Assembly: GCF_030818695.1 (NCBI RefSeq)
Contig: NZ_JAUTAR010000001.1
Location: 1,544,501-1,608,500 of the forward strand
Length of the DNA stretch: 64,000 nt
Reading direction: 5' to 3'
Origin: Chryseobacterium sp. SORGH_AS_0447
GTDB lineage: Bacteria; Bacteroidota; Bacteroidia; Flavobacteriales; Weeksellaceae
Below the pieces are notes generated by a model that saw only the letters and a list, made by a program, of their open reading frames with translations, made no database searches and was not told the DNA's origin. The position numbers were made by a program, and so were the translations under genes. Numbering within the stretch: position 1 is the first letter of the stretch; the number at the start of each line of letters is the position of its first letter. Shown here piece after piece: positions 26,069-34,189 of this stretch.

Positions 26069-26593
26069 TTAACGATAATTTTCACGGCTAAGTTCGTACC
26101 AGAAACAAATTCCGTCCGGTTCGGCGAGCTCACCGGTTTTTACAAAGCCTGATTTTTCTAAAATATGCAGGGAACTTTTATTTTCGCAATGGGCATAAGC
26201 GTAAATCATATCCGTTTTCAGATCACGGAAACCGAAGTCAAGAGAAGCATGCACGGATTCTAGAGCATATCCTTTTCCCCAATATTCCGGCAGGAAACGG
26301 TAGCCGAGTTCATAGACATTTTTGTAACCATTGGTCTCCAAGGTTAAAAATTTCAGTCCGCTCCAGCCGATTAGGAGTCTGCTTTCTTTTTCAATGACTG
26401 CAAGCCTTCCAACCCCGTGATCGGAGTATTGCTGCCGGATCATGCGGATAATCTGCCGCGATTCGTTGAGGTCTGAAACGGGAGGAATCCCGATGTACTT
26501 CATAACTTCCGGATTCGAGTCAAGTAGAAACAGGCGTTCGGCATCCGTTTCTTCAAATTTTCTTAAAATCAGTCTTTCTGTTTCCAGGTACAT
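26069..26593 (-). CDS. GNAT acetyltransferase, RimJ/RimL type
   Basis: 174 residues from ATG at 26593 (MYLETERLILRKFEETDAERL, the standard start of this subfamily). An upstream open extension to 26629 would overlap the preceding gene and is unlikely. Motif GYRFLPEYWGKGYALES holds the acetyl-CoA loop, and HCENKSSLHILEKSGFVKTGE is the conserved C-terminal part. Substrate unknown. It starts 4 bases after the stop of the LRR protein gene. Confidence 0.9.
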   Translation of the reverse strand: MYLETERLILRKFEETDAERLFLLDSNPEVMKYIGIPPVSDLNESRQIIRMIRQQYSDHGVGRLAVIEKESRLLIGWSGLKFLTLETNGYKNVYELGYRFLPEYWGKGYALESVHASLDFGFRDLKTDMIYAYAHCENKSSLHILEKSGFVKTGELAEPDGICFWYELSRENYR

Positions 26594-26597
26594 ATTC

Positions 26598-27236
26598 TTA
26601 AGGTTGGTCCAATCCAAAAATCGTGACATTTGCCGGCCCTTTTTTAATATCTTTTTCCCTGATGGGATTTTTCATGATATTCAGGCTTTCCAGATTTACA
26701 TTGGCGGAAATATCGAGTTTCTGGATCTGGTTATGTTCAAGATTCAGCTTTTTAAGATATTTCAGTGCGCTTACATCAATCGTCTTAATTTTATTTAAAG
26801 ATACGGTTAATTGATTAATTTTAGGCGTCATTTTCAGCGAAATATTTTCAATAAGATTGTTGTCCAGGTACAGTGACGTAAGGCTTTTCAGGTTTTCTGC
26901 CATGAAAATGGAAACTTTGCTGCCTGCACAGGAAATCAGCTGGACACCATCCATATTTTTCAGGGAGATCTTTGGGATATTGTTCTCATCAAGAATAATC
27001 ATTTTGGCATTTTTAAAATAAGAAAGATCTTCTGCAGAAGTAATACCTTTATTCATCAGAAATAAGTTTTCCACTGCTTCGGCTTCAAAAGGGCTTATTT
27101 TTCCGTCTTTATTGAGGTCATGATTTTCGAGAACGGCTTTTTCAAAATTCCTATCTTTAAAAGTAAGCTGCTGTGCATTAAAAAAGGGCAGCAGCAAAAT
27201 CAAAGGCAATGCGGTAATAATTTTGTTTTTCATCAT
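26598..27236 (-). CDS. Secreted protein with EF-hand loop and leucine-rich repeats
   Basis: 212 residues with a signal peptide ending near NAQQ. Residues 40-51 (DLNKDGKISPFE) form a perfect 12-residue EF-hand calcium loop. Residues about 65-200 are five or six SDS22-like leucine-rich repeats (LTSLYLDNNLIENISL, INQLTVSLNKIKTIDVS, LKKLNLEHNQIQKLDIS). Probably a calcium-dependent protein-interaction module in the periplasm or on the surface. No T9SS domain. It is divergent from gldB and followed directly by a GNAT gene. Confidence 0.8.
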   Translation of the reverse strand: MMKNKIITALPLILLLPFFNAQQLTFKDRNFEKAVLENHDLNKDGKISPFEAEAVENLFLMNKGITSAEDLSYFKNAKMIILDENNIPKISLKNMDGVQLISCAGSKVSIFMAENLKSLTSLYLDNNLIENISLKMTPKINQLTVSLNKIKTIDVSALKYLKKLNLEHNQIQKLDISANVNLESLNIMKNPIREKDIKKGPANVTIFGLDQP

Positions 27237-27287
27237 CAGGTTATGTTTAAATCATTATTTTTGTACACTTTAATTTCATGTAAAAAT

Positions 27288-28268
27288 ATGAAGATTTTCA
27301 GAATTATTGTCCTGTCTGCAGGATTCGTTGTAGCCCTGAATTCCTGTAAAAAAGAATCTCAGAACCAATGGAATGTTGAAATTACAGCACCCGCTGAAAA
27401 AGTGGAAATTACCGATATTTCCAACGAGCTGTATAACCCAGGTGTTTCTTCAGAGCAGTTTAAAGCAAAATATCCGTGGTTCCAGGGAACCGTAAGCGAT
27501 GCCGATTTTGCCAAAAGAAGAATGGATGCAGGGGAAATTAAAATATACAAGGAAGCCATTGCAAAAATAGACCAGAAAAAGCTGCAAACGGATCTTCAGG
27601 ATCTTTTCTCGCATATCAAATATTACTTTCCTTCATTTAAGAGCCCGAAAGTATTTTTATTTTCGTCCGCTCTGCAGATGGTACAGGATCCTATTTTTTA
27701 CAATGCAAAAGAAAACCTTCTCTTTATAGACATTACCGGCTTTATGGGCGACGGGAACCCAAACTATAAAGGACTGGAAATGTATTTTCAGAAATCCATG
27801 AACCCGAATAATATCGTGCCGAAGGTAGCGCAGATCTTTGCCGAAGGTTTTGTAAAAGAATCACCGGACCATCAGAAATTTATCGATATGATGATCCTGA
27901 ACGGTAAAATCATGGTGCTTAAAGACGCTTTTCTGCCTACGTATCCGGAATACCTGAAAATGAACTATACCCAAAAGCAGTACGAGTGGGCAGTAGCTAA
28001 TGAAGCGAATATCTGGAATTACTTTGTAGAGAACAACCTGATTTTCGGGGATGACCACAGGCTGGAAGACCGTTTCATTGCGCCGGGGCCGTTTTCTAAA
28101 TTTTATACGGAGATTGATAACGAGTCTTCACCACAAATCGGGATTTTCACAGGATGGCAGATCTGTAAAGCCTATCTGAAAGAAAAGCCGGATACCAAGC
28201 TTCAGGATTTCCTGAAGATGGATGCCACCATCATTTTCAACCAGTCCGGTTATAAACCGAAATTGTAA
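27288..28268 (+). CDS. gldB: Gliding motility lipoprotein GldB
   Basis: 326 residues from the ATG at 27288, which gives a lipoprotein signal (VALNSCKKE, Cys20). A longer open frame from 27120 runs through the divergent gene and is rejected. Features of GldB: FKAKYPWFQGTVSDADFAKRRMD, YYFPSFKSPKVFLFSSALQ, LFIDITGFMGDGNPNYKGLEMY and IGIFTGWQICKAYLKEKP. GldB is an essential gliding and T9SS-associated lipoprotein in F. johnsoniae. A -7 box TATTTTTG at 27256-27263 precedes it. The gene is followed by its own terminator, then an ABC cassette; gldC lies only after that, at 31545. Confidence 0.93.
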   Translation: MKIFRIIVLSAGFVVALNSCKKESQNQWNVEITAPAEKVEITDISNELYNPGVSSEQFKAKYPWFQGTVSDADFAKRRMDAGEIKIYKEAIAKIDQKKLQTDLQDLFSHIKYYFPSFKSPKVFLFSSALQMVQDPIFYNAKENLLFIDITGFMGDGNPNYKGLEMYFQKSMNPNNIVPKVAQIFAEGFVKESPDHQKFIDMMILNGKIMVLKDAFLPTYPEYLKMNYTQKQYEWAVANEANIWNYFVENNLIFGDDHRLEDRFIAPGPFSKFYTEIDNESSPQIGIFTGWQICKAYLKEKPDTKLQDFLKMDATIIFNQSGYKPKL

Positions 28269-28291
28269 GAATTAAACCTTATCACAATATG

Positions 28292-28318
28292 AACCTTCAG
28301 CCTTGTCTGAAGGTTTTT
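28292..28318 (+). terminator. Terminator of gldB
   Basis: AACCTTCAG/CTGAAGGTT stem with a CCTTGT loop followed by TTTT. Confidence 0.9.
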
Positions 28319-28351
28319 TCATTTGGTTTTATATTAATTTACTACTTTGTA

Positions 28352-28381
28352 TTGCATATTACTATTTTAATTATATATTTG
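28352..28381 (+). promoter_or_regulatory. Promoter of the ABC exporter operon
   Basis: TTG at 28352-28354, 19 bases, TATATTTG at 28374-28381, 19 bases before the ATG of the ATPase gene. Confidence 0.75.
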
Positions 28382-28400
28382 TGGTATTAAATTATAACCT

Positions 28401-29303
28401 ATGAAACACATTATCCGGATTCAGAACCTCCATTTTGAATTTTCCAGGGACAAACCTGTATTAAAAGACATCAGCCTTTCGGTTCCGAAAGGAAGTATTT
28501 TCGGGTTCCTCGGAGCCAATGGAGCGGGCAAATCCACGACGATGAAAATGCTGATCGGCAGCATTCCTGATGAGCACAATGCCATTCAGATTTTCGACCA
28601 AGAATTATCTGCACTATATCCCGAAGGCTTTACCCGGATCGGGAGCCTTATCGATACGGCTGCTTTCTATGAGCATCTTTCAGGCTGGGACAATCTGCTG
28701 GTTATTTCAAGGCTGAGAAACCTCCCGCCTTCCGAATGTGAAAGGGTACTGTATCTCGTGGGGCTTTGGGAAAGCCGGAACATGAAAACGAAAAGATATT
28801 CGCTGGGGATGAAGCAAAGACTAGCCATTGCCATTACTTTACTAGGAAAGCCTGATCTGCTGATTCTGGATGAGCCGGTAAACGGTCTTGATCCGAATGG
28901 AATGCTGGAAATACGCGAACTGCTTATCAGACTGAACAGGGAAGAGGGCGTTACCATCTTTATTTCGAGTCATCTGCTTCAGGAAATTGAAAAAATGATT
29001 ACCCACCTGGCCATTATATCCAACGGTGAAATCCGTTTTGCAGGAAGCATTAAGGACCTGAATGAACGCTACCGTTACAACCGGATCAGAATCGGGCTGA
29101 ATGACGCGGCTGCTTTCATCAACGAAATTCCCGGAAGCTATTCGCCGAAGATGTTGGATGAGACCGGTATTGAAATTACTGCTGCATCCAGGGAAGATGT
29201 TATCGCTCTTGTAAAACAGCTGGTGCTAAAAGAGGCCGGTATTTTCGAAATTAAGACCAGTGCAGGACTGGAAGAATGGTTCATGGAAATCACTAAAAAC
29301 TAA
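28401..29303 (+). CDS. ABC transporter ATP-binding protein (BcrA/lantibiotic-exporter type)
   Basis: 300 residues. Walker A GANGAGKST (38-46), signature YSLGMKQRL, Walker B LLILDEPVNGLDP, and the H-loop region FISSHLLQE. The C-terminal accessory region (about 215-300) is typical of DrrA/BcrA-like exporters. It pairs with the permease gene 6 bases downstream. Such systems export peptides or give self-protection against them; the substrate here is unknown. Confidence 0.93.
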   Translation: MKHIIRIQNLHFEFSRDKPVLKDISLSVPKGSIFGFLGANGAGKSTTMKMLIGSIPDEHNAIQIFDQELSALYPEGFTRIGSLIDTAAFYEHLSGWDNLLVISRLRNLPPSECERVLYLVGLWESRNMKTKRYSLGMKQRLAIAITLLGKPDLLILDEPVNGLDPNGMLEIRELLIRLNREEGVTIFISSHLLQEIEKMITHLAIISNGEIRFAGSIKDLNERYRYNRIRIGLNDAAAFINEIPGSYSPKMLDETGIEITAASREDVIALVKQLVLKEAGIFEIKTSAGLEEWFMEITKN

Positions 29304-29309
29304 AAAACT

Positions 29310-30536
29310 ATGAAAAAATTACTAACGACAGTCGGTACGGAATGGCTGAAGCTGAAAGGATTAGGGATTATTTATATTGCCGTTGTTTTAGGCGCATTGC
29401 TCCCACTGTTAGTCTATGCCCCTTCATTTTTCATGCCGGAAACCGTTCCGGAAGGGACGCTGAAATTTTCTGTTTTTGAAGATGCCATTGGTGGTGATCA
29501 GTTAAGGTATTTCGTATTTTTCATATTGCCCCTGCTGATTATTGTTGCGGCAAACCGGATTGCACAGACCGATCACAAAAACAATGGCTGGCAGCTGATG
29601 GAAACGCAGCCGGTAAGCCGTTTGCAGCTTTATTTATCAAAATACATCATTGTCGTGATATTAAGTGTTATGTGCATCACCTCCTATTTTATATTCAGTG
29701 TGATGATGGCGGTGGCCGATTATTATATCCATCCGAATGCGGTGAAGCTGATGGATTTCGATTTGGTCTGGACGATTAAGACGTACATCAGGATCTGCAT
29801 CACAATTTTAGGAATCGCAGCACTTCAGCTCTGTATTTCAGTGGCTTTCCACAGCTTTATCTGGTCCTTCCTAATCGGCTCCCTGGGCATCGCGTCGAAT
29901 ATTGCTGCACTTATCCAGAAACAATCTTACTTTTTCAATCCGTATGGTTCTCTATGCTCGTTCTGGAATGCACCGGAGATCAGAAATCTGAATACTTTTA
30001 TTTCTCATTCCGAGTATATGAGCTTATTCTGGATGGTGATCTTCCTGGTCATCGGTTATTTATGGTACAGCCGAAAGGGCTTTAAAAATGCTTTTGGTAA
30101 AAATAAGAAACAGATGGCTGTTTCAGCTGCATGTTTTGCAGCCGGCGCCGGTCTGCTGTATTTTATCCAATTGCCGAAGCCTTATCGAAGCGGAGCGTCA
30201 GGGATTTCCATCAAAGGAACATTGGATACTGATCTTAAAATTGATTCCGTTAAAATCTTTACGTCGGATTTCCATAAAAAAGTTGGTGCCGTTCCGGTAA
30301 TCAACAACACATTCAGCTGGACGACAAAGAAAAAGCTTCCGTTGGACGAATATCTGATTGAGTTCGGAAATAAAAAGCTGATCCTGGTGATGGGAAGCGG
30401 CGACTGGTTTAACCTGGATTTTAAATTCAACAATACCGAAATGGTAACCTACCTCAAAATCCAACCGGAAAGCGGATCAGACCTTCCGGGAAAAACAGGA
30501 TTCTTTCGGAAGGGAGTTTACGTACGCCCTGGATGA
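29310..30536 (+). CDS. ABC-2 type permease with C-terminal extension, frame broken near 30455
   Basis: 408 residues as read. Residues about 1-275 are an ABC-2 permease with six hydrophobic spans (GIIYIAVVLGALLPLLVY, YFVFFILPLLIIVAAN, IIVVILSVMCITSYFIF, ICITILGIAALQLCI, SLFWMVIFLVIGYLWY, AACFAAGAGLLYFIQ). A beta-rich extracytoplasmic region follows (GTLDTDLKIDSVKIF to EMVTYLK) resembling the N-terminal DUF4369-like part of TlpA proteins. After TYLK the frame degenerates to a short tail ending GVYVRPG, while the +1 frame continues as a typical TlpA protein. The most economical reading is one fused permease-TlpA gene interrupted by one surplus base in the AAAA run near 30456-30459. Confidence 0.8.
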   Translation: MKKLLTTVGTEWLKLKGLGIIYIAVVLGALLPLLVYAPSFFMPETVPEGTLKFSVFEDAIGGDQLRYFVFFILPLLIIVAANRIAQTDHKNNGWQLMETQPVSRLQLYLSKYIIVVILSVMCITSYFIFSVMMAVADYYIHPNAVKLMDFDLVWTIKTYIRICITILGIAALQLCISVAFHSFIWSFLIGSLGIASNIAALIQKQSYFFNPYGSLCSFWNAPEIRNLNTFISHSEYMSLFWMVIFLVIGYLWYSRKGFKNAFGKNKKQMAVSAACFAAGAGLLYFIQLPKPYRSGASGISIKGTLDTDLKIDSVKIFTSDFHKKVGAVPVINNTFSWTTKKKLPLDEYLIEFGNKKLILVMGSGDWFNLDFKFNNTEMVTYLKIQPESGSDLPGKTGFFRKGVYVRPG

Positions 30537-31512
30537 CCAGAGCTATATCGATGATCCCGCAAAATTCTATGAAGTGGCCCAGGACGACTGGAAGGAGAAA
30601 AAAAGAATCCTGAATGTTTTTGCCGATCCTGCCAACAATGCCCTGTCGGAGGATTATAAAATATACAGAAGACAGCTGATGGCCATCCGCTACCTTAACG
30701 AGATCAGCAATTACCGGAAAATGACTTCATGGAACGATCCTAAGTTTGCCCCTCCGAAAGCCTTTGTAGAAGAGTTGAATGCCAATATCCAGAAGCCATC
30801 ACCTCTTTTAAGCAAAAACGAAAGCTACCTGCAGTTTAAGCTGGATCATCTGCTTACGGATAAAGACCAGTCGGTAAATGCGGACAGTATCCTGTTTGTA
30901 AAAATCAACCAGCTTCCGAAAGGGCTGGAAAGAGATCAGCTGCTTTCCCGGCATTTGGCAAAGACGCTGGAACTTCAGACCGACAGTATATCCAGAAAAA
31001 AATTATTTGCTGCTGAAATCAACACGATTAACAATGTTGATTACCGAAATAGCCTGTATTCCAAGCTAGAACAGATTAATATTTCCCAGAAAGGAGCGGT
31101 TTTTCCGGATCTCAGTTTGTTAAATGATAAAGGGAAGGCCGTAAAGCTTTCAAAATTCCGCGGAAAATATGTCGTCATTGATCTTTGGGCTACCTGGTGC
31201 GCACCATGTAAACAGATCCGTCCGGTTTTCGAAGCAAGAAATAATCAGTATAGATATTATCAGAATATCCAGTTTATTTCGGTAAGCGCTGATGAAAACC
31301 CGTCGAAATGGAGAAACTTTTTAAAGACAAAACCGGCAAGTATTCCTCAGTTTTGGCTAAAAAATGCAGAAAAGCTGATGACAACTTATAAAATCCAGTC
31401 GATACCGAGGTTTGTCATTATTGATCCGCAGGGGAAAATTTTTAACCTGAATACGCCGTTTCCGGATGAAGATAACTTTGTAGAAATTTTGGATAAGCTG
31501 AAGAAGTATTAA
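30448..31512 (+). CDS. TlpA-like thioredoxin domain, probable continuation of the permease
   Basis: The frame is open from 30448, inside the permease gene, and reads SNRKADQTFREKQDSFGREF, clearly coding before any good start codon; a GTG at 30574 would give 312 residues without a signal peptide. The C-terminal domain has the thioredoxin active site WATWCAPCKQIRP (about residue 207-219 of that form) and IPRFVIIDPQGKI with the cis-Pro. Without the upstream part it would have no export signal, which supports fusion to the permease so that the thioredoxin domain faces the periplasm. Alternatively a programmed +1 shift or an assembly error. Followed closely by gldC. Confidence 0.7.
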   Translation, partial: PTSKSNRKADQTFREKQDSFGREFTYALDDQSYIDDPAKFYEVAQDDWKEKKRILNVFADPANNALSEDYKIYRRQLMAIRYLNEISNYRKMTSWNDPKFAPPKAFVEELNANIQKPSPLLSKNESYLQFKLDHLLTDKDQSVNADSILFVKINQLPKGLERDQLLSRHLAKTLELQTDSISRKKLFAAEINTINNVDYRNSLYSKLEQINISQKGAVFPDLSLLNDKGKAVKLSKFRGKYVVIDLWATWCAPCKQIRPVFEARNNQYRYYQNIQFISVSADENPSKWRNFLKTKPASIPQFWLKNAEKLMTTYKIQSIPRFVIIDPQGKIFNLNTPFPDEDNFVEILDKLKKY

Positions 31513-31517
31513 CTTTG
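31489..31517 (+). promoter_or_regulatory. Candidate promoter of gldC
   Basis: TTG at 31489-31491, 18 bases, TAACTTTG at 31510-31517, 27 bases before the gldC ATG. The -33 element lies inside the end of the TlpA-like frame. Confidence 0.6.
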
Positions 31518-31544
31518 TACGAAATTTAGAACAAATAGAAAGTT

Positions 31545-31871
31545 ATGAGAAAAACTCAGATTACGATAGATGTAGAACTGGATGAAAACCACATCCCGGA
31601 AAATATTACCTGGAACGCTCAGGATGGCGGCATCGAAAAGGAAGCAACCAAGGCAACGATGATTTCGGTTTGGGACGATAAAGCCATGGAAGCTTTGAGA
31701 ATCGACCTTTGGACTAAAGAAATGCCCGTTGACCAAATGAAGATGTTCATCCATCAAATCCTGGTTTCTCTGGGAAATACTTACCAAAGAGCAACCGGAG
31801 AAGAGGATGTGGCCCAGTGGATGGAAGAAATAGCGGAGGAATTTGCGGTAAAATCTGCGATAAAAATGTAA
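31545..31871 (+). CDS. gldC: Gliding motility protein GldC
   Basis: 108 residues, the usual GldC length. Characteristic segments are TQITIDVELDENHIPENITW, SVWDDKAMEALRIDLWTKEM and HQILVSLGNTYQRATGEED. GldC is a soluble protein that improves but is not strictly required for gliding in F. johnsoniae. In that organism gldB and gldC are adjacent; here about 3.3 kb containing an ABC exporter separates them. It seems to have its own promoter. Confidence 0.93.
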   Translation: MRKTQITIDVELDENHIPENITWNAQDGGIEKEATKATMISVWDDKAMEALRIDLWTKEMPVDQMKMFIHQILVSLGNTYQRATGEEDVAQWMEEIAEEFAVKSAIKM

Positions 31872-31955
31872 ATATTAATATAACAATCTAAAAATGTAAT
31901 AATGTAACGATGATTGCTCGACTGTTACATGGATACATTGGTAAATTATAAAGTA
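31872..31955 (+). repeat. AT-rich intergenic spacer of the AATGTAAC family
   Basis: Starts ATTAATATAACAAT, has AATGTAATAATGTAAC and TTACATGGATACATTG, and ends AAATTATAAAG. It shares these words with 25115-25216 (reverse strand) and 33607-33685, which also ends AAATTATAAAG just before a start codon. Confidence 0.45.
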
Positions 31956-33095
31956 ATGAATTTCAATACAAAAGTAATACACGGTGGTCAACACCACGAA
32001 TCGGCGACAGGTTCGGTAAACGTTCCTGTATTTTTAACGTCAACCTTCGCACAGAAAAGTCCGGGTGTACATTCCGGATACGAATATTCAAGAGCGGCGA
32101 ACCCTACGAGACAGGCTTTGGAAGATTCTTTGGCAAGCATTGAAAACGGAGCGAGAGGACTGGCTTTCGGATCAGGCCTTGCAGCAATCGACTGTGTTTT
32201 AAAATTATTAAATCCCGGAGATGAGGTGGTTGCAGTAGATGATCTTTACGGCGGAACGTACCGGATGTTTACCCGCCTTTTTGAAAAATACCAATTGAAA
32301 TTTACTTTCGTGAATTTTGATGACGTTTCAAAAATTGCTGATGTCATTACAGATAAAACAAAACTGATCTGGGTGGAAACCCCGACCAATCCTTTGATGA
32401 AGCTGGTAGATATTAAGGCGGTAGTGGAAGTGGCAAAAGGGAAAGATATCCTGGTGGCCGTAGACAATACCTTTGCAACACCTTATCTTCAGCGGCCGAT
32501 CGATCTTGGAGCGGATATCGTGATGCACTCTGCAACAAAATATTTAGGAGGCCACTCGGACGTAATCGCCGGAGCTTTGGTGGCAAAAGATGCCGAATTG
32601 GGAGAAAAACTTCACTTCATCCAGTTCGCCAGCGGCGGAATTTTAGGCCCTCATGATTCTTATTTGGTACTAAGAGGAATTAAAACATTGGCATTACGTG
32701 TTCAGAGGCACTCGGAAAACGGAAGGGCTGTAGCCAAATATCTTGAATCTCATCCGGCTGTAGACAAAGTAATTTATCCCGGATTGGAATCTCATCCACA
32801 GTACGAACTGGCAAAAGCCCAGATGAAAGATTTCGGAGGCATGGTTTCTTTCACCTTTAAATCCGGAAAAAAAGAGGATGCGATTAAGTTTTTGGAAAAA
32901 GTAAAAGTATTTACACTGGCCGAATCTTTAGGCGGCGTAGAGTCTTTGGCGAATCATCCGGCACTGATGACGCATGCTTCTATTCCTGCTGAAAAACGTG
33001 CGGAACTGGGGATCACCGATGATCTGGTACGTTTAAGTGTAGGTATCGAAGATGCGGAAGACCTGATCGCTGATCTGGAAAGAGCATTTTCATAA
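31956..33095 (+). CDS. Cystathionine gamma-synthase/lyase-type PLP enzyme
   Basis: 379 residues from the ATG at 31956 (MNFNTKVIHGGQ); an upstream non-ATG start at 31914 falls in the spacer. The Cys/Met metabolism PLP family is shown by YEYSRAANPTRQALE, FGSGLAAI, VETPTNPLMKLVDI, VDNTFATPYLQRP and the PLP lysine at about 195 in SATKYLGGHSD. C-terminal ESLGGVESLANHPALMTHASIP is typical. It either condenses O-acyl-homoserine with cysteine or cleaves cystathionine; sequence alone does not separate synthase from lyase. Cytosolic. Confidence 0.9.
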   Translation: MNFNTKVIHGGQHHESATGSVNVPVFLTSTFAQKSPGVHSGYEYSRAANPTRQALEDSLASIENGARGLAFGSGLAAIDCVLKLLNPGDEVVAVDDLYGGTYRMFTRLFEKYQLKFTFVNFDDVSKIADVITDKTKLIWVETPTNPLMKLVDIKAVVEVAKGKDILVAVDNTFATPYLQRPIDLGADIVMHSATKYLGGHSDVIAGALVAKDAELGEKLHFIQFASGGILGPHDSYLVLRGIKTLALRVQRHSENGRAVAKYLESHPAVDKVIYPGLESHPQYELAKAQMKDFGGMVSFTFKSGKKEDAIKFLEKVKVFTLAESLGGVESLANHPALMTHASIPAEKRAELGITDDLVRLSVGIEDAEDLIADLERAFS

Positions 33096-33107
33096 TAATA
33101 ACTAAAG

Positions 33108-33154
33108 AACTTTGTCAAAGTTATATTTTCATCGCTTTTAACTTTGACAAAGTT
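33108..33154. terminator. Perfect 15-bp inverted repeat after the PLP enzyme gene
   Basis: AACTTTGTCAAAGTT (33108-33122) and AACTTTGACAAAGTT (33140-33154) are exact complements with a 17-base loop; each arm is also nearly self-palindromic. It can act as a terminator, with a short T tract after the second arm, or as a tandem operator for the acetyltransferase gene starting 12 bases later. Confidence 0.65.
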
Positions 33155-33165
33155 TTACTTATAGC

Positions 33166-33606
33166 ATGACAAGAAAAGCAACCCTTCAGGACATCAGGCA
33201 GCTGTCTGAATTATTCGATCAATACAGGATATTTTACCATAAGACTTCAGATGTTCCGGCGGCCGAACAGTTTTTAACGGAAAGAATCGAAAACGGAGAT
33301 TCCAAAATTTTTGTTGCTGAAAACGAAGAGAGACTGGTCGGTTTTGTGCAGCTTTATCCGTTGTTTTCTTCTACCAGAATGAAGCGTTACTGGCTGCTGA
33401 ACGATTTATTTGTCAATGAAAGTTACCGTGGAAAAGGCTTTTCAAAACAACTGATTGAACGGGCAAAAGAAATGGCAAAATCAACGGATGCCTGTGGAAT
33501 TCTCCTGGAAACCGGAAAATCCAACGACATCGGAAACAAGCTGTATCCCAGCTGCGGCTTTGAACTTTACGATGAAGTCAATTTTTATGAATGGACAGTG
33601 GATTAA
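33166..33606 (+). CDS. GNAT acetyltransferase
   Basis: 146 residues. The motif WLLNDLFVNESYRGKGFSKQLIE (about 81-103) has the acetyl-CoA loop RGKGFS, and LETGKSNDIGNKLYPSCGFELYDEVNFYEW is the common C-terminus of small GNATs. Substrate unknown. Monocistronic by spacing. Confidence 0.9.
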   Translation: MTRKATLQDIRQLSELFDQYRIFYHKTSDVPAAEQFLTERIENGDSKIFVAENEERLVGFVQLYPLFSSTRMKRYWLLNDLFVNESYRGKGFSKQLIERAKEMAKSTDACGILLETGKSNDIGNKLYPSCGFELYDEVNFYEWTVD

Positions 33607-33685
33607 TGTACTGATGTATTAATCTAACAGTCTACCAATGTTAATTGCTACATTGCTAAATTATTATAATGTTAAATTATAAAGT
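33607..33685 (+). repeat. AT-rich intergenic spacer of the AATGTAAC family
   Basis: Holds ATTAATCTAACAGTCTA, AATGTTAATTGCTACATTGCTAAAT and ends AAATTATAAAG before the DinB ATG, parallel to the spacer before the PLP enzyme gene. Confidence 0.45.
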
Positions 33686-34189
33686 ATGACAGATTTTCAA
33701 AAATATATCCAACGCTATTTAGACTTGGTTCCGTCCGGCGACTGGGTGAAAGAATTACAAACATCAGGTGAAAAAACTATTGCCGTTTATTCAAAACTTT
33801 CGGAAGAGCAGTCCCATTTTGCCTATGCTGAAGGAAAATGGACGTTGAAAGAACTTCTTTTGCATCTTTCCGACACCGAAAGAATTTTCCAGTACCGGAT
33901 TCTGGCTATTGCCAGAGGCGACAAAAATGAATTGCCGGGCTTTGATGAAGAACTTTACGCCAGTCAGTCATTTGCCAACGAAAGGCATTTGGATTCCCTG
34001 CTTGAAGAATATCAATTGATCAGGAAGTCCTCCCGGATTTTACTGGAAACCATGAATCCTTCTGCTTTAACTAACATTGGAACCGCCAATGGAAACCAGA
34101 TTGCTGCTGAAACTATCGGAAAACTGATTGTTGGTCACAACCTGCATCATTTGAATATTATTGAGGAGCGGTATTTGCCAAATCTGTGA
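33686..34189 (+). CDS. DinB-family protein
   Basis: 167 residues of the DinB_2 four-helix-bundle family. Three metal-binding histidines are placed as usual: LLLHLSD (about 59-62), and GHNLHHLNIIEERYL near the C-terminus. Probably a metal-dependent enzyme, perhaps thiol S-transferase-like; substrate unknown. Its TGA overlaps the GTG start of the next gene. Confidence 0.9.
   Translation: MTDFQKYIQRYLDLVPSGDWVKELQTSGEKTIAVYSKLSEEQSHFAYAEGKWTLKELLLHLSDTERIFQYRILAIARGDKNELPGFDEELYASQSFANERHLDSLLEEYQLIRKSSRILLETMNPSALTNIGTANGNQIAAETIGKLIVGHNLHHLNIIEERYLPNL

Noticed and set aside
27120..27287. N-terminal extension of GldB
   Set aside because: It overlaps the divergent LRR gene, and the ATG at 27288 gives a proper lipoprotein signal.
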